Origin: Leishmania donovani
Taxonomy: Eukaryota; Euglenozoa; Kinetoplastea; Trypanosomatida; Trypanosomatidae
NCBI RefSeq assembly: GCF_000227135.1
Contig: NC_018239.1
Span: 1-64,000, forward strand
Direction: 5' to 3'
DNA length: 64,000 nucleotides
The notes beneath the pieces were generated by a model. That model ran no database searches. It was not told the DNA's origin and was given only the letters and a program-made list of their open reading frames with translations. A program made the translations under genes and the position numbers. This document shows, in pieces, positions 30,401-40,139 of this stretch. How positions within the stretch are numbered: the stretch's first letter is position 1; each line of letters begins with the position of its first letter.

Positions 30401-31574
30401 CGCGCCGGCACACGACTCCACGCAGGCCTCGGCGGTCGGCAATGTCAGTCACTGCACGGCGATTCGCGAATTCACCACCATCACGTCGTCTTCCTCGTTA
30501 TCTGACAGCGACTCGAGCGAAGACGATAGGAGGAGGGTGCAGGAGCGTGAGGTGCCCACGCGGCGTGGGGCGCCCTCCGAGGAGCGCACCGACGACGTCT
30601 CGTCTGACCTGACCACCGCTATCATGCTGACGAGCGAGGCGTCGACGAAGCAGAGCAACCAACGGGGTAGTCGCCCACCACCGTCGTCGGGGCAACAACG
30701 TGCGGCAAAGATGTCCACCGCCTGGAGGCAGTGCTCTTCTGGGTCGTCAGAGGAGGGAACGCCAGTGGCACGCCGAGCAGCATGGGGGAGCGCGCCTCCG
30801 CCACAGTCACAGCATCTGATAGGTGCCAGCGAGAGCGAGTCGGAGAGCACGTTGCAAGGTGCCGGGGCGCTGGACGACAGCGACGATCGCGTCCAGGCCA
30901 TGCCGCGGCACGATTCTGACACAGAGGAGGTCGAGAGAGCGGTCGCAGCTGAGGAGGCGGTGGCCGGCGTGGCACGCCTGCAGCCCACATGCACAAGCCA
31001 GGCAGCCGCCACTACTTATTTCGCGCGCTCCCCTGGCAACCCAAACTGGAATGACTGGGACGACGACGGCGAAGAGGACGACGACGACGAGAAGCGGCGG
31101 GGGAACATCGAGGAAGAAGACGAGGCGCTTGAGCCGAAGCCCACCAGGCCCTACGCCGCGCCACACGCAGCGTCTGCCGCAAGTGAAGACGACACAGATG
31201 ATGCCGTCATGCACTTTAAGGACGCGGAATCGTCGAGCTGCACACCAGGGCCGCGAGAAACTGACGCCACCACTCCCGCTGCGGGGCTTGCCGCGACAGT
31301 GATGCACCGCCAGCAAGACGCGGCCGATGATCTGCGCGCGACGCCGCGCCGAATGTTTGTGAGCACCTCCGACGATGGTCGAGGGGTGAGTACGCAGCTG
31401 CCTGATTCAGTTCCTCGGCATGGGAGAGGCACGACTTCTTCATCCTCATCGTCAGCAGAGAGAGCGGAGGCGCTGGGCCTGCGAGGTGCTCGGCAAAGCC
31501 CACCGCAGCGCGCAGCCACGCAGATGCGCCAGTATACCAACTTCGACGACTCCACCAGCAGTGACGACGACTAA
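27459..31574 (+). CDS. Large coiled-coil protein with disordered acidic tail, 1371 aa
   Basis: The first 65 residues are Ser/Gly/Tyr-rich and may be a short targeting or binding head (AYKTINTGSGGYATGQW). Residues about 65-800 are a nearly continuous coiled coil rich in Glu, Gln, Arg and Ala. From about 800 to the end the protein is disordered, Ser/Thr/Pro-rich and acidic, with Ser-Asp-Glu clusters (SSSSLSDSDSSEDD, DDDGEEDDDDEKRR, and the terminal STSSDDD) that look like casein-kinase-2 sites. No membrane span or enzyme domain is visible. Such architecture suits a basal body, flagellar or cytoskeletal scaffold, but the family is not one I can name. The start has no competing in-frame ATG nearby. 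Confidence 0.8.
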   Translation: MSSFSRSALDMLQAAEGALTQRRCYGSGVPGGASSFAYKTINTGSGGYATGQWYRDPNSSALSPVENVEELQQQLGRAMRELIELRAELAAERDRRHETLIAMGRQWKEDILVEVHRRGAALQSDVSAVEEKMMAQWKESNEGRLVMRRQLEEAMRAGKIRDTNQFQLREEVQETARHLEERVDMALAQSSAARADCSRQLEQERATLSERLDVELLRLVEMRRDDQRALQQARELMRDEGLRVRDDIRRVVQEVWETSASALVKTATEPIEQLRAELRETKAAAQAMEERVADCVRACQAECRTVTTTTTERLHALESKEAVAISSIDRAERKADSAYETARHMEATIAAAKDATERALVQVAGAAERTLKVEHALADRDSRLVAVEAQLHAITTAEGLRADVEACKRQAGRLESRVEAAGALCTRVEQLADRAAQQVASFADRIESCERSTQRSVGAVQRVQDGLEACESEGHQMRTRFETSEAVLQRHTHLLAQLEQQISGQENRLGLWRQQQEQHVKDQMTVQRELTERAEVTHTVASRAQQVSSDARAEVHRLERRIDDVDRRLTSTSAETTTLRGCIDSQHTQALEAQRQQQQLADELQSLASKVDERMAPVKELVRNSEERMKRAEAQAQGLGKKLAECEERLHEMGPRVLDHLKDAVRHHVGEALKRLFAAMNEGMSRVTERVAAVEEAADLSQQRVAEMPQQLTAMQQASAKLQRHVQSLEASLQSLSGQTQKLAVHADTQAGDRQRLGTVQQELMCLTAVQQRTQQDVRLLQEAMRVLQAMATVGSMRDFSLSELGTSQARTASTEMAPAADAISSSPSAHQPPSSGVRTSSHALVAGEHSQPPAQRAAAVAAPPLANTSGASLQELQDRQRASSGSRSSSSKEGSEERPALHLSGVSSVRPSNGQEERLHSLVEAGDVSTASADGDDTVEAFTVRPGAVARLPRTSAGTNGSASMPLFATTRTETVEQLSAPAHDSTQASAVGNVSHCTAIREFTTITSSSSLSDSDSSEDDRRRVQEREVPTRRGAPSEERTDDVSSDLTTAIMLTSEASTKQSNQRGSRPPPSSGQQRAAKMSTAWRQCSSGSSEEGTPVARRAAWGSAPPPQSQHLIGASESESESTLQGAGALDDSDDRVQAMPRHDSDTEEVERAVAAEEAVAGVARLQPTCTSQAAATTYFARSPGNPNWNDWDDDGEEDDDDEKRRGNIEEEDEALEPKPTRPYAAPHAASAASEDDTDDAVMHFKDAESSSCTPGPRETDATTPAAGLAATVMHRQQDAADDLRATPRRMFVSTSDDGRGVSTQLPDSVPRHGRGTTSSSSSSAERAEALGLRGARQSPPQRAATQMRQYTNFDDSTSSDDD

Positions 31575-32506
31575 GCGTTGCGGCATCATCGCTGAGTGAT
31601 GAGCCGCCACCGTTGTTTGCTGGCCTCCCCCCTCTTCCCTGCGCCGGGGTGAGCGTTTTCTTCTTTGTGCTGCTCGCGCTGCGGTGCGGGGGCGAGTCAG
31701 GCGCCTGCCTCGCAGCGCGCGCGAGTGTGCGTGTACACTTCCGCCGAGCTCACCCGGCCTGTTTCTTAGTTGTGTCAGCATGTTATAGAGACCTCATTGC
31801 CTTATGTTTCGCTGTGTGGGCATGTGCATGTGTGCGTGTTTGTGTGTGTGTGTTCGATTGAACGGCGTGCTGAGGCGTTGGCATGCCTTTATCCGCACAG
31901 GTGCGTCGGCGAACAGGACAACTCTCCGAACTGCCTTCATGGACATGTGGGTGCATGTATACTCGTGCGGTGAGCCGGCGTCGTGTGTGTGCGTCGGTGC
32001 TGCTTGCATGTTGACTTTTTTTTTGCTTCTCCACTTTCTTCTCTGTGTGCCTCGTTCGCTCCAGCCGTGTCAACCGATGCGTGCAGTCCATCGCGCGACG
32101 CCCACGAGAGAATGGAGAAGGGTGGGCTGATGCTCGCGCTCTTGGTGCCAGGCTTGTGTCCGTGAGCGCGCTTCTCTACGTGTGTGCTGCAAGCGAGATC
32201 AAGAAAGACAAACTCGCACTACGTCACCTCTCTCCCCTCGAAGGAATCCGACATGGTGGTGGAGTCGGAAAGGGCCGCTGCTAGAGCGCCAGAGTCTGCT
32301 TTGAGGGCGGATGCGCTCAAGGCGTTGACGGGATAATGTTTTCACCTCCCCGCTGATCAGCTAACGAGCGCTCACGAGCGTGGGCATCCTGCAACCTCCT
32401 CTCTTCCTCTTCTCGTTCTTTCCGTGTGCATCCCTGAGCGAGAGAGGCGAGTACCGCAGTGGCGCTTCATCACAGCACACTTTCTTTGCCGTCTTTGCTC
32501 TTTCTC

Positions 32507-32935
32507 TACCTTTACTGCAGAGGAGAGCGTGGGCACACCTCAGTGAGCGGCATCTCGGGGTCGAGGACCCCCACTCGGTGTGGGGGTGAGAGACAGGTCG
32601 CCCCCTATCCCTGCTAATATCGAAACGTCCCTGGCGGTGACAGGGCCCGGCACCCGCGGCGTGAGGAAGTCAGTGCAGTTTAGCGCTGCGGATATCGGCG
32701 GCCAGGCCCTGGATGGCGTGGCGTCGGAGCGACCTGCGACAATGCACAGGCTTGTGCCATCCATGTGATGGGCAGAGTATCAACGTGACTCGAACGCATC
32801 TCACACCAGGCCCTCACAATGCCTGTTGGTGTGGGGTGCCTGCACCGCCCTGAGGGGATGCACCGCGAGGCGACCTGCGAGGCGGGTGTGGGCAGGATTT
32901 GAGGCAGCGGGCGATGGACAGGCGCTGATTACGAA
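32507..32935 (+). mobile_element. SIDER-like retroposon relic, copy 1 (internally deleted)
   Basis: The core 32517-32907 matches the reverse complement of 37816-38206 with only one substitution that I could find (the A/T change it causes in translation is visible) and no indel over 391 bases. After this the copy jumps to sequence resembling 37634-37660, so about 155 bases present in the other copy are missing here. It shares the 16-base block acagggcccggcaccc with the element near the window end, so I infer this strand is the sense. It lies about 0.9 kb downstream of the 1371-residue gene, in its probable 3' UTR. Family assignment to SIDER is by layout, size and location. Confidence 0.65.
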
Positions 32936-35261
32936 GCCCTCTGCTCTCTTATAGTGCGAAGGCAACATTTTCTATCACCTTGCTTTAACGGTGCCCTTTC
33001 TCCGTGTGTGGTCGCGCACTCGTACACGGAAGGCTATCGCGTCTCCAACGGCCTTGCGTGTTGCCTCCCGCCCATTCCCACTTCGCCTTGTATCACGATG
33101 GTCCTGCGTGGGAACGCACACAAACATGTTGCAGCGGAGGACAACGTCGCAAAAAGAGGAGGAGGACAACTCTCACGTGCGAGGGCGTCTCTTGTCTCTT
33201 CCTTCATGTGCAGCCAAGCACATTCTCCGCACTGAGGCATCGCCGCTTCTTCCCAGTGTCCTCGGATTATTAGCGTTTTCGCGCGCCTGGTCGCATCTTG
33301 TGCTGGCGGCTGTCTTGCCGCTCCGCTGTGCTCTCTGGTCGATGTGGCGATTCTTCAGTGGCAGCGGAGGCACCCGAAGTGCACGCTGGAAGCTATTGCG
33401 GTGCTTGCACGCTGAGAAGGAGAGAGCGAAGAGCGCACTGAAGGGACATGAAGGAAGTGTGCGTGTGTACGCGCGCAGCGGTCTTTCACGGCGGTTCCCT
33501 GGGTCTCCGGCCTCTTGCACACTCGCCGTCATTGTGAATGTTTCCTCTAGGCGCCTTTAGGTCACTGCACACGTACAAGAAACCGTGACGCGTGTGTTCT
33601 GCGGTGGCACTCGTGTGGCCCCGCTCGCCGAGGTGACGCGAACTCGTGCATGCGTGTGAGTGTGCTTGCGCTTGTGGGTGCTTGTGCCATCGCACGCAAC
33701 GTTCTCACGCTCCGCTTTCACTGTTGTGTATCCGTCTCCTCCACCCTCCTCGCCCTTTCACGTTTTCTTCATATGTTGCGCTGTTTTGTTGTTCTCTCGG
33801 CGTGTTGCAAAGGTCGCCTCGACATCGATGTGACGTGACAGCACCTGTCCGACCTCTCTGAAGCCCGTGCCTTCACAGCCCTGCCCGCCTCCACTGCCTG
33901 CAAAACGCATACCTATCGTTGACGGCGCTCCGCCTCGCCACCTTTGCTTCTGCTGTCGGTGCCCTGCCCCCGTCATTCTCACACAAGCAGTGGCCCACAG
34001 AGGGAGCAACGTTGTCCCCCCACCCCCTTCCCCAAAAACACGCCCCGACATCGCTTCTACAGACCAGCGCGCGCACTCCTCTCACCGGGCCATCAGTCAC
34101 ATGTGTTCACGCCTTGCACAAGAGCGCCATCACTAACGGCAGATCAGCGAACCATTCGAAGCCCAGCACCTGGTCGCAGCTCGCCCTCGCCCAAGAAGAG
34201 AAGGTGGCGTAGCATTCCTACCGCATCTTCCTTACTTTCTTCTCTTTCTCGGTTCGCCATATCGGATGAGTCGCTGCCGCGGTGCGTAGCCGCTCTTTCT
34301 TCGTTCCTCGAAAAAGTGCGCTGAAACGTTCAGCTGCAGGCTCCGGTGGTTGTTTTCCTGTTGTCGTCGTGGACTCTCTCCCCCACCCCTCCCTCCCTCC
34401 CTCCCTCCCTCTCTGTGTGCTTCCACACTGTACGCGTTTTCCTGCAAGGTAAGTGGTGTAGGGCCTTGTGCACCCACCCGTGCTGGTCTAAGGCGCAGGT
34501 GCGAGTGCATCCGCTGCCTCTCACCGGCGCAGTCTTGTTTTCTGTGTGTAATCTGCTCTCCCTTTCTTCTCTTTCGCGTTCTCTTGCCTGCCGCGGGTGC
34601 AGCTGCCGTTTTTGGTTGTGGCGGTGGTCGCACAACTGAAGTGTGCATCAAAACCTTTCTAGCGCGTGAGTTCGGTGTGTCAGTGCTCCGTCTCGCTTTT
34701 TGTTCTTGTTTGGCTTTTCACTATCGGTTGTGCTGTCGCGTTGTAGCGGCGGCGCCGTCACGTGTGTGGGGTGCACACGGTGCAGCACGAGGCAGGGCGG
34801 CGCACCGCTTGTCTCCCTCCTCCGCTCAAAAAGGAAAAGGTGGTGTCTTTGCTCATTTTTCTGTGTTCTCTTGTCTTCCTGTACGTTGTGCTGAACCACG
34901 CCGGCGTGTGTGTGTCGCGGGCTCTCTTCGACGCTGGCGGCGCACGAGGAGACGTATTGGTGTTCTGCCCTGGCCCTCTCCCTTCTCGCCGTCCTGGAGG
35001 GCTCGCGAGACTGGGCTCGGCGACTTTTACACGGGCACACACATACACATACCGAAATACACACACACACGTATATATATATATATACATCCATACACGT
35101 ACACACACGAGCAGAGTTGGCCAAGTGAAAAGGACGTCTGCGTGTGTTTGCTCGCTTGTGTAGTCCCTTTCACGCTGCGCGTCGGGTAGAAGTCGCTAGC
35201 AAGTTTGCCTGGCACATGCTTCATCCGGTGAACTTGCAGCGACCTTCATCTGCCTCTCACG

Positions 35262-35303
35262 TTTTTTTTTTTGTGGTAGCCTCGCCTCCCCGCACCACTG
35301 CAG
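35262..35303 (+). promoter_or_regulatory. Likely trans-splice acceptor for the kinase gene
   Basis: A T11 tract followed by C/T-rich sequence ends in CAG at 35301-35303. No ATG occurs between this AG and the kinase start at 35431, giving a 5' UTR of about 130 bases. Confidence 0.6.
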
Positions 35304-35430
35304 TAACCGTGTCCTACGGCAGTGCTTCTCAAAGAAACAAGAAGGGACCTGCGCGCAAGCTACTGCGTACGTACCCTAGCTTCGTATTAGTTGTGAGAGA
35401 CCGCGTGTGGTGTAATACCGAAGTCACGCC

Positions 35431-37179
35431 ATGGGCGATCACCTCGGTTCGCGCTTCACCGTCATTGAGCAGATCGGCAGCGGCAATTATGGCTCTCTCT
35501 ACCGTGTCATCGATGGTGAAGCGGCGACGCTAGCCGACCGAATTATCGCCACAAAAAAGTTGCAGGACACGATAAACCACCCACACGTGCTACGTGAGGT
35601 GAGCGTTCAGCGCCATGCTCAGAAGTGCTCGCCGCACATTGTCAAGCTACTCCACGTGGTGCCACGCGATCGCGTGCGGGCAGCGTTGGTGCTCGAGTAC
35701 GTGCCGCTTGACTTGCGCACCTTTCTCAACGCCTTCTACTGCGACCAAGCGAAATCATCTGCACCGACGTGGTGTGCGACTGCCGGGGCCGGTGAGGTCA
35801 AATCGGCGGCGGCGCCGCCGTGCCATATACCCTTGATTTATGTGCGGCGAATGCTGCGTGGTCTGATTGAGGCCCTTCACTGCCTGCACGCCCGCGGAAT
35901 AGTTCATCGCGATGTCAAACCAGAGAATATTCTCGTGGAGCCGCTCGGATTGGGACACCCACTTCGGTGTGTTTGCCCGCCGATGGGCTCTTTCGGGCCC
36001 ACCGGTGAGGCTGCAGGTTGCTGGGTGCACGCTCCCCAGTGCTCCGACCCACGACAAGAGAAGGACGTGACTCAGCCGATGCAGCCACGGGGAACGCTGG
36101 AGCCGTGCCAATTTTTCTGCAGAAACTCCGTCGCGCTGCACCATGAGCTCACGGGGGACGAGCTTGCATCTGCTATTCATCGGCTGCACTGCGAGACGTG
36201 TCGGCCCTGCCCACGCGCGCGGGCTGGGGTGGGAAAGCACCCGCTCCAACAACATCGAGACAGGAGCGACATGAAAACAAGCAACTCCTGCTCACAGGAG
36301 CGGCAAGCAGACGCCGTGGACGGTGAGGGTCCAGCGAGCGTGGACGACGACGAAGAGAACAAGTTCACCGCGCCTACGCCACCACCGCTCATGCCAGATG
36401 TCAAGCTGTGCGACTTTGGCTCAGCACGGCACATTGGGACGCTGCGCTTGCGCAGTGCAGAGGAGCAAAGAGAGGAGCTCACCCCGGGGCCCACTACTCC
36501 GGTGTACTGCGCTCCTGAAATGATGCTGCTGCAGCGTTATGGCACATCAGTGGACATGTGGGCTGTGGGCGCCATCCTCTTTGAGATGCTCACAGGCGAA
36601 TTCTTCCTCGGTGTTGGCACGCTGCGCTCCTTCTCCGGCGACGTCGTCGTTCAGGACGACTACTGCGTGATGCACCGGTTGAATCGCATGTTCCGCCATC
36701 TCGGCACACCGTCCGTTGAGGAGTGGCGGTGCATTGCCCACCCCCACTACTACCCTGACGAGATGTTGGCCCACCTGCCGCAGGTGCGCGATGCAGCGCT
36801 CTTCCGCTGCCTTGCCCAGCCCATCGCCACTGACGTGAGCCTTCTTCCGGAAAGCGGGGACATCAAGCCGAACGGCGACGCTAAAACGGCTGATGAGCAG
36901 ACAGACCTCAGCGTACGGCCATCTGCTGAGACGTGCTCATTTGCCCAAGCGCCGGTGAATGGGACAACGGATTCGCATGCCGCAAGAGCATCGGTGCCGC
37001 CTCGCGATATGGCCTCCGCGAGGCATCCGTTGAATGTGTCTGACTTTCTGTATCAGCATATCGGTAAAAGCGGCGTGGACTTCCTGCGCTCGTTGCTGCG
37101 GTACGACCCGGCGAAGCGCATGACGTCGGCGGAGGCGCTGCGCCACCCTTTCTTGAGTCCTGAGGTAGCGAATATGTAG
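35431..37179 (+). CDS. CMGC-like Ser/Thr protein kinase with large insertion, 582 aa
   Basis: A complete kinase domain is present: glycine loop GSGNYG (16-21), ATP-binding Lys42, a catalytic loop HRDVKPEN from His159 (Asp161), DFG from Asp328, and an APE motif in PVYCAPEMM. The active-site residues look intact. Between the catalytic loop and DFG lie 167 residues instead of about 18, a low-complexity Cys/Pro/His-containing insertion. A second insertion follows the helix-F region before the final helices (SGVDFLRSLLRYDPAKRM). The lobe layout and the DPAKRMTSAEAL-HPF ending are typical of CMGC kinases such as CDK- or MAPK-like enzymes. Substrate and pathway are unknown. The gene is flanked by inverted repeat copies. 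Confidence 0.88.
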   Translation: MGDHLGSRFTVIEQIGSGNYGSLYRVIDGEAATLADRIIATKKLQDTINHPHVLREVSVQRHAQKCSPHIVKLLHVVPRDRVRAALVLEYVPLDLRTFLNAFYCDQAKSSAPTWCATAGAGEVKSAAAPPCHIPLIYVRRMLRGLIEALHCLHARGIVHRDVKPENILVEPLGLGHPLRCVCPPMGSFGPTGEAAGCWVHAPQCSDPRQEKDVTQPMQPRGTLEPCQFFCRNSVALHHELTGDELASAIHRLHCETCRPCPRARAGVGKHPLQQHRDRSDMKTSNSCSQERQADAVDGEGPASVDDDEENKFTAPTPPPLMPDVKLCDFGSARHIGTLRLRSAEEQREELTPGPTTPVYCAPEMMLLQRYGTSVDMWAVGAILFEMLTGEFFLGVGTLRSFSGDVVVQDDYCVMHRLNRMFRHLGTPSVEEWRCIAHPHYYPDEMLAHLPQVRDAALFRCLAQPIATDVSLLPESGDIKPNGDAKTADEQTDLSVRPSAETCSFAQAPVNGTTDSHAARASVPPRDMASARHPLNVSDFLYQHIGKSGVDFLRSLLRYDPAKRMTSAEALRHPFLSPEVANM

Positions 37180-40139
37180 GAGCAGCAGGGCAGTGATGCC
37201 GGTGTACGCAAATTGTGCGTGGCAGCATCTGAAGCGGCTGGCGTGCACCTGCAATGGGCGACGGGCGGTGCGTACGAGGGGGAGCGTTGTGGCTGTGACG
37301 TTGGCGGCTTCAGCCGTCACATTCTCGTCTTCCCTTCGGCGGGTCGCTCCGCTGTGGGGCGCGTGTTTGTGTCGCTTGTTTCGCTTTATTTTCCTCGTTT
37401 TGCGGCCAGTGAACTCGGAGCCCCGCCAGGCATAGGTGCCACCGATACATCGATGCCGGGGTTCAGGGTACTCTGGGCTGTATCTCACCGTCCGCCCCTC
37501 TCTCTCTGACTAGATGCGCCCCTCTTTTCCGCTGTCAAGTGCCCTACGCGCTACTCATGTGCGTCTGAGACGGAGGAAGACAGAGGCGTGAGAGGGACAG
37601 CGAGAAAGACAGAGAGGCATCTGCCCGCAACACCTCGTAATCAGCGTGTGCCCATCGCCCTCCGCCACACACAGCGTGAGCTTCATATCACGCGACAGCC
37701 CCACCTCCTCCTCCTCCTCCGGGTCGAGCGGCAGGTGTCCGTTGCGTCGTGCGAAGCAGCCGCAGACGCGCGCGTTACAGTGATGCGCCGACTCCATCAG
37801 GTGAGAGCGCGGCCTCTGCCTCAAATCCTGCCCACACCCGCCTCGCAGGTCGCCTCGCGGTGCATCCCCTCAGGGCGGTGCAGGCACCCCACACCAACAG
37901 GCATTGTGAGGGCCTGGTGTGAGATGCGTTCGAGTCACGTTGATACTCTGCCCATCACATGGATGGCACAAGCCTGTGCATTGTCGCAGGTCGCTCCGAC
38001 GCCACGCCATCCAGGGTCTGGCCGCCGATATCCGCAGCGCTAAACTGCACTGACTTCCTCACGCCGCGGGTGCCGGGCCCTGTCACCGCCAGGGACGTTT
38101 CGATATTAGCAGGGATAGGGGGCGACCTGTCTCTCACCCCCACACCGAGTGGGGGTCCTCGACCCCGAGATGCCGCTCACTGAGGTGTGCCCACGCTCTC
38201 CTCTGCCGTCAAGGTACATGAGCGTTTCTTTTCTTCAAAAAAAAATGGTGCAGTCGTGGTGTTGGTGACAGTACATCGCGGAACTCGCGCTCCACTGCAC
38301 TGCTCTGCATTGCACTCTCGTTCTCTTCCCTCCCCCACCCCCTATGATCCTTCACCGCTTTCGTTCCTTTACTGCCGCTCGAGCATATTTGTGCATGGCA
38401 ATGCCAGGCGCATGCGCACACGTGGCGGTTTGCGTGTGATGTGGTGTCGTCATCTGAGTGCCTTGCCGTGGAAGTGACGGAGGCACTGCCACCACCACCA
38501 GCACGGCCTCCCCTTTCCTTCCTCGCGCGCCCTCTAACGGAGTATGCGTCCCGCCCTCCCCTAGCACGCACTCACTAGCGCACATCCGCGAGCAAGAGCG
38601 GAAAACGTGAGCTCCCCCGCCGGTTGCACGCTGATGCATATCCACGTGCTGCCTAACGAGCATGTGCAGCGTCACATACAGGCAGGCCGACACCCCTTGC
38701 CAACAGAACGGAGGTGCCACCGCTTCTCCCAGCCTGTGTGTGTGTGCGCGCGCTCTCTGCTCGCCCTCATTTGCTGTATTGCCTCTATAGAGCTACTTTT
38801 GTGCTTCGTCTGTTCGTTCCGTCGTTCTCTCGCCGCTTCGCAGTTTCTCTGTGGATTCGTGCGTGTGTTCTTTCTTTACCTTTCGTTCTTGGCTCGCTCT
38901 CTCATGTTCAGCGGCGCTACGAGGTTATGCGATGCTGGCTGCTGAAGCGCGTCATGGCGCGTCTGTCTAACGCTGCGTGCGAGCATGTGTGTGGTCGAAA
39001 GAGTGCGCCTAGGTGTGTCGATGATGTGTTGTTCACGACGGGGCTCTCGAAGGCGCACGGCGGCTCTGATTCTACTTCACATCTTCGCCGCTGTCCCTTC
39101 TAGACTCGCTCCTCCTCCTCATGAAGTGGCGTCCGTTCAATTTGTGTGTTGTATAGACGCATCCTTGCCGCTTCTGGTGCGTCGGCGTCCGCGAGGTCGT
39201 ATACATGCGCGTGTTGGCTGCAGGTGTTCGCGTGCACGATTGCTTACGTGCATGTGTTTGTGTGTATGTGTCTGTGTCTGTCTCTGTCTCTCTGCCTGTT
39301 TGTCGGGGTGGTGCTCTCCAGGCCGGCGACATGTAATGCCTTAACTAACCTACGCTGAAAGATATGGTAAACCGGAAAGCAGGACAGAGAGTGCAGACAG
39401 CGAGGGCGGGGGAGAGGGGAGGCGGCGTGCGGGGGACGTGTTGTCGGCCGCGCTCTCCTTTTGTTTTTTCGCCTTCTGCCACCGTGCTCGATGTGCAGCT
39501 GTGTGCAAGTTTCCTCGCTGAACTCCAGCATGGGTCGTGGGCACCCGCACCCACGACAAGGGAGGCAACGAAGGCATGCAGACGTGAGCTTGGAATGCGG
39601 CTCTTGCGTCAGTGGCGCAGGCGTCGAGTGTCGTGTAGCAGCTGGTGCCACGGCGATCGGTGGGGCATTCCGTCTGCAGGGCAAGCAAACCCCTCTCCGT
39701 GTGGGCGCGTGCTTGCTTGTTAACCTTAGTCTTGTGGGCGCCGGTGCGTGCCTGCTGTGGTCGCCGCCCCGCTCGCGCCGATTCCTTCCCGCCGCTTTCG
39801 CTCTTCCCGACAGACACACCTTTTGTGGCGACAGTGATGCGACATGCGTGCGCGAGCATCTGCCCCGTCTGCCCCTCTTTTCCGATTTCTCGGCTCTAAC
39901 GATGCTGTGCGTTGTACTTCTCTCTCTTCCTCGCACGGCGTCCTCTGTCTCCGTGTTTGGGGTCGGCGCACACACACACACGCACGCACGGCCATATGGG
40001 CGCCGGCACATACTTGAAATCGGGGTGACGGCCAGGGTCCTACTCGCCTGCAGGTGCTCTCTGGCTGTCTCTCTGTGCACCGAGGCAGTGAATTCTTTCG
40101 CTCTCGTACGCACACGCACACACACACACACACACGAGT
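37180..40139 (+). other. Long spacer after the kinase gene
   Basis: Nearly 3 kb with a retroposon relic at 37634-38216, an A9 run at about 38239-38247, pyrimidine-rich stretches (38720-38900) and TG-rich sequence near 39245-39300. A CA repeat ends at the next ATG. Long frames such as the one crossing 39461-40456 are out of frame with the next gene and low in complexity. Confidence 0.5.
37634..38216 (-). mobile_element. SIDER-like retroposon relic, copy 2 (longer)
   Basis: This 583-base copy lies in inverted orientation to copy 1 at 32507-32935. Its 37816-38206 part is almost identical to copy 1, and it retains about 155 bases (37661-37815) that copy 1 lacks, including a GGA/GAG-rich short repeat when read on the minus strand. 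The length is close to the roughly 550 bases usual for Leishmania SIDER elements. It sits about 0.45 kb downstream of the kinase stop codon, in the probable 3' UTR. No functional open frame is present. Confidence 0.65.

Larger units (their letters stand above)
31575..35430 (+). other. Very long spacer before the kinase gene
   Basis: At 3.9 kb this is the longest gene-free stretch in the window. It contains a degenerate retroposon copy (about 32507-32935), a CCCT-rich pyrimidine tract at about 34381-34411, an alternating CA/TA run at 35059-35088 and a T11 tract at 35262-35272. Predicted frames are low-complexity and unconvincing. A non-coding spliced transcript starting after the 34381 tract is possible but not shown. 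Confidence 0.5.

Noticed and set aside
32540..32764. Short protein-like frames of 62-74 codons conserved in both inverted repeat copies
   Set aside because: Their conservation follows from the near-identity of the DNA copies, and frames are open on both strands, so this is not evidence for a coding gene.
34350..35189. Plus-strand frame of 279 codons before the kinase
   Set aside because: It runs through a CCCT tract and a CA/TA repeat, has no recognisable domain and no conserved-looking codon use.
37928..37936. B-box-like sequence GTTCGAGTC inside the retroposon relic, suggesting a tRNA gene
   Set aside because: No T-stem complementarity and no A box at proper distance; a degenerate 9-base match is expected several times by chance in 64 kb.
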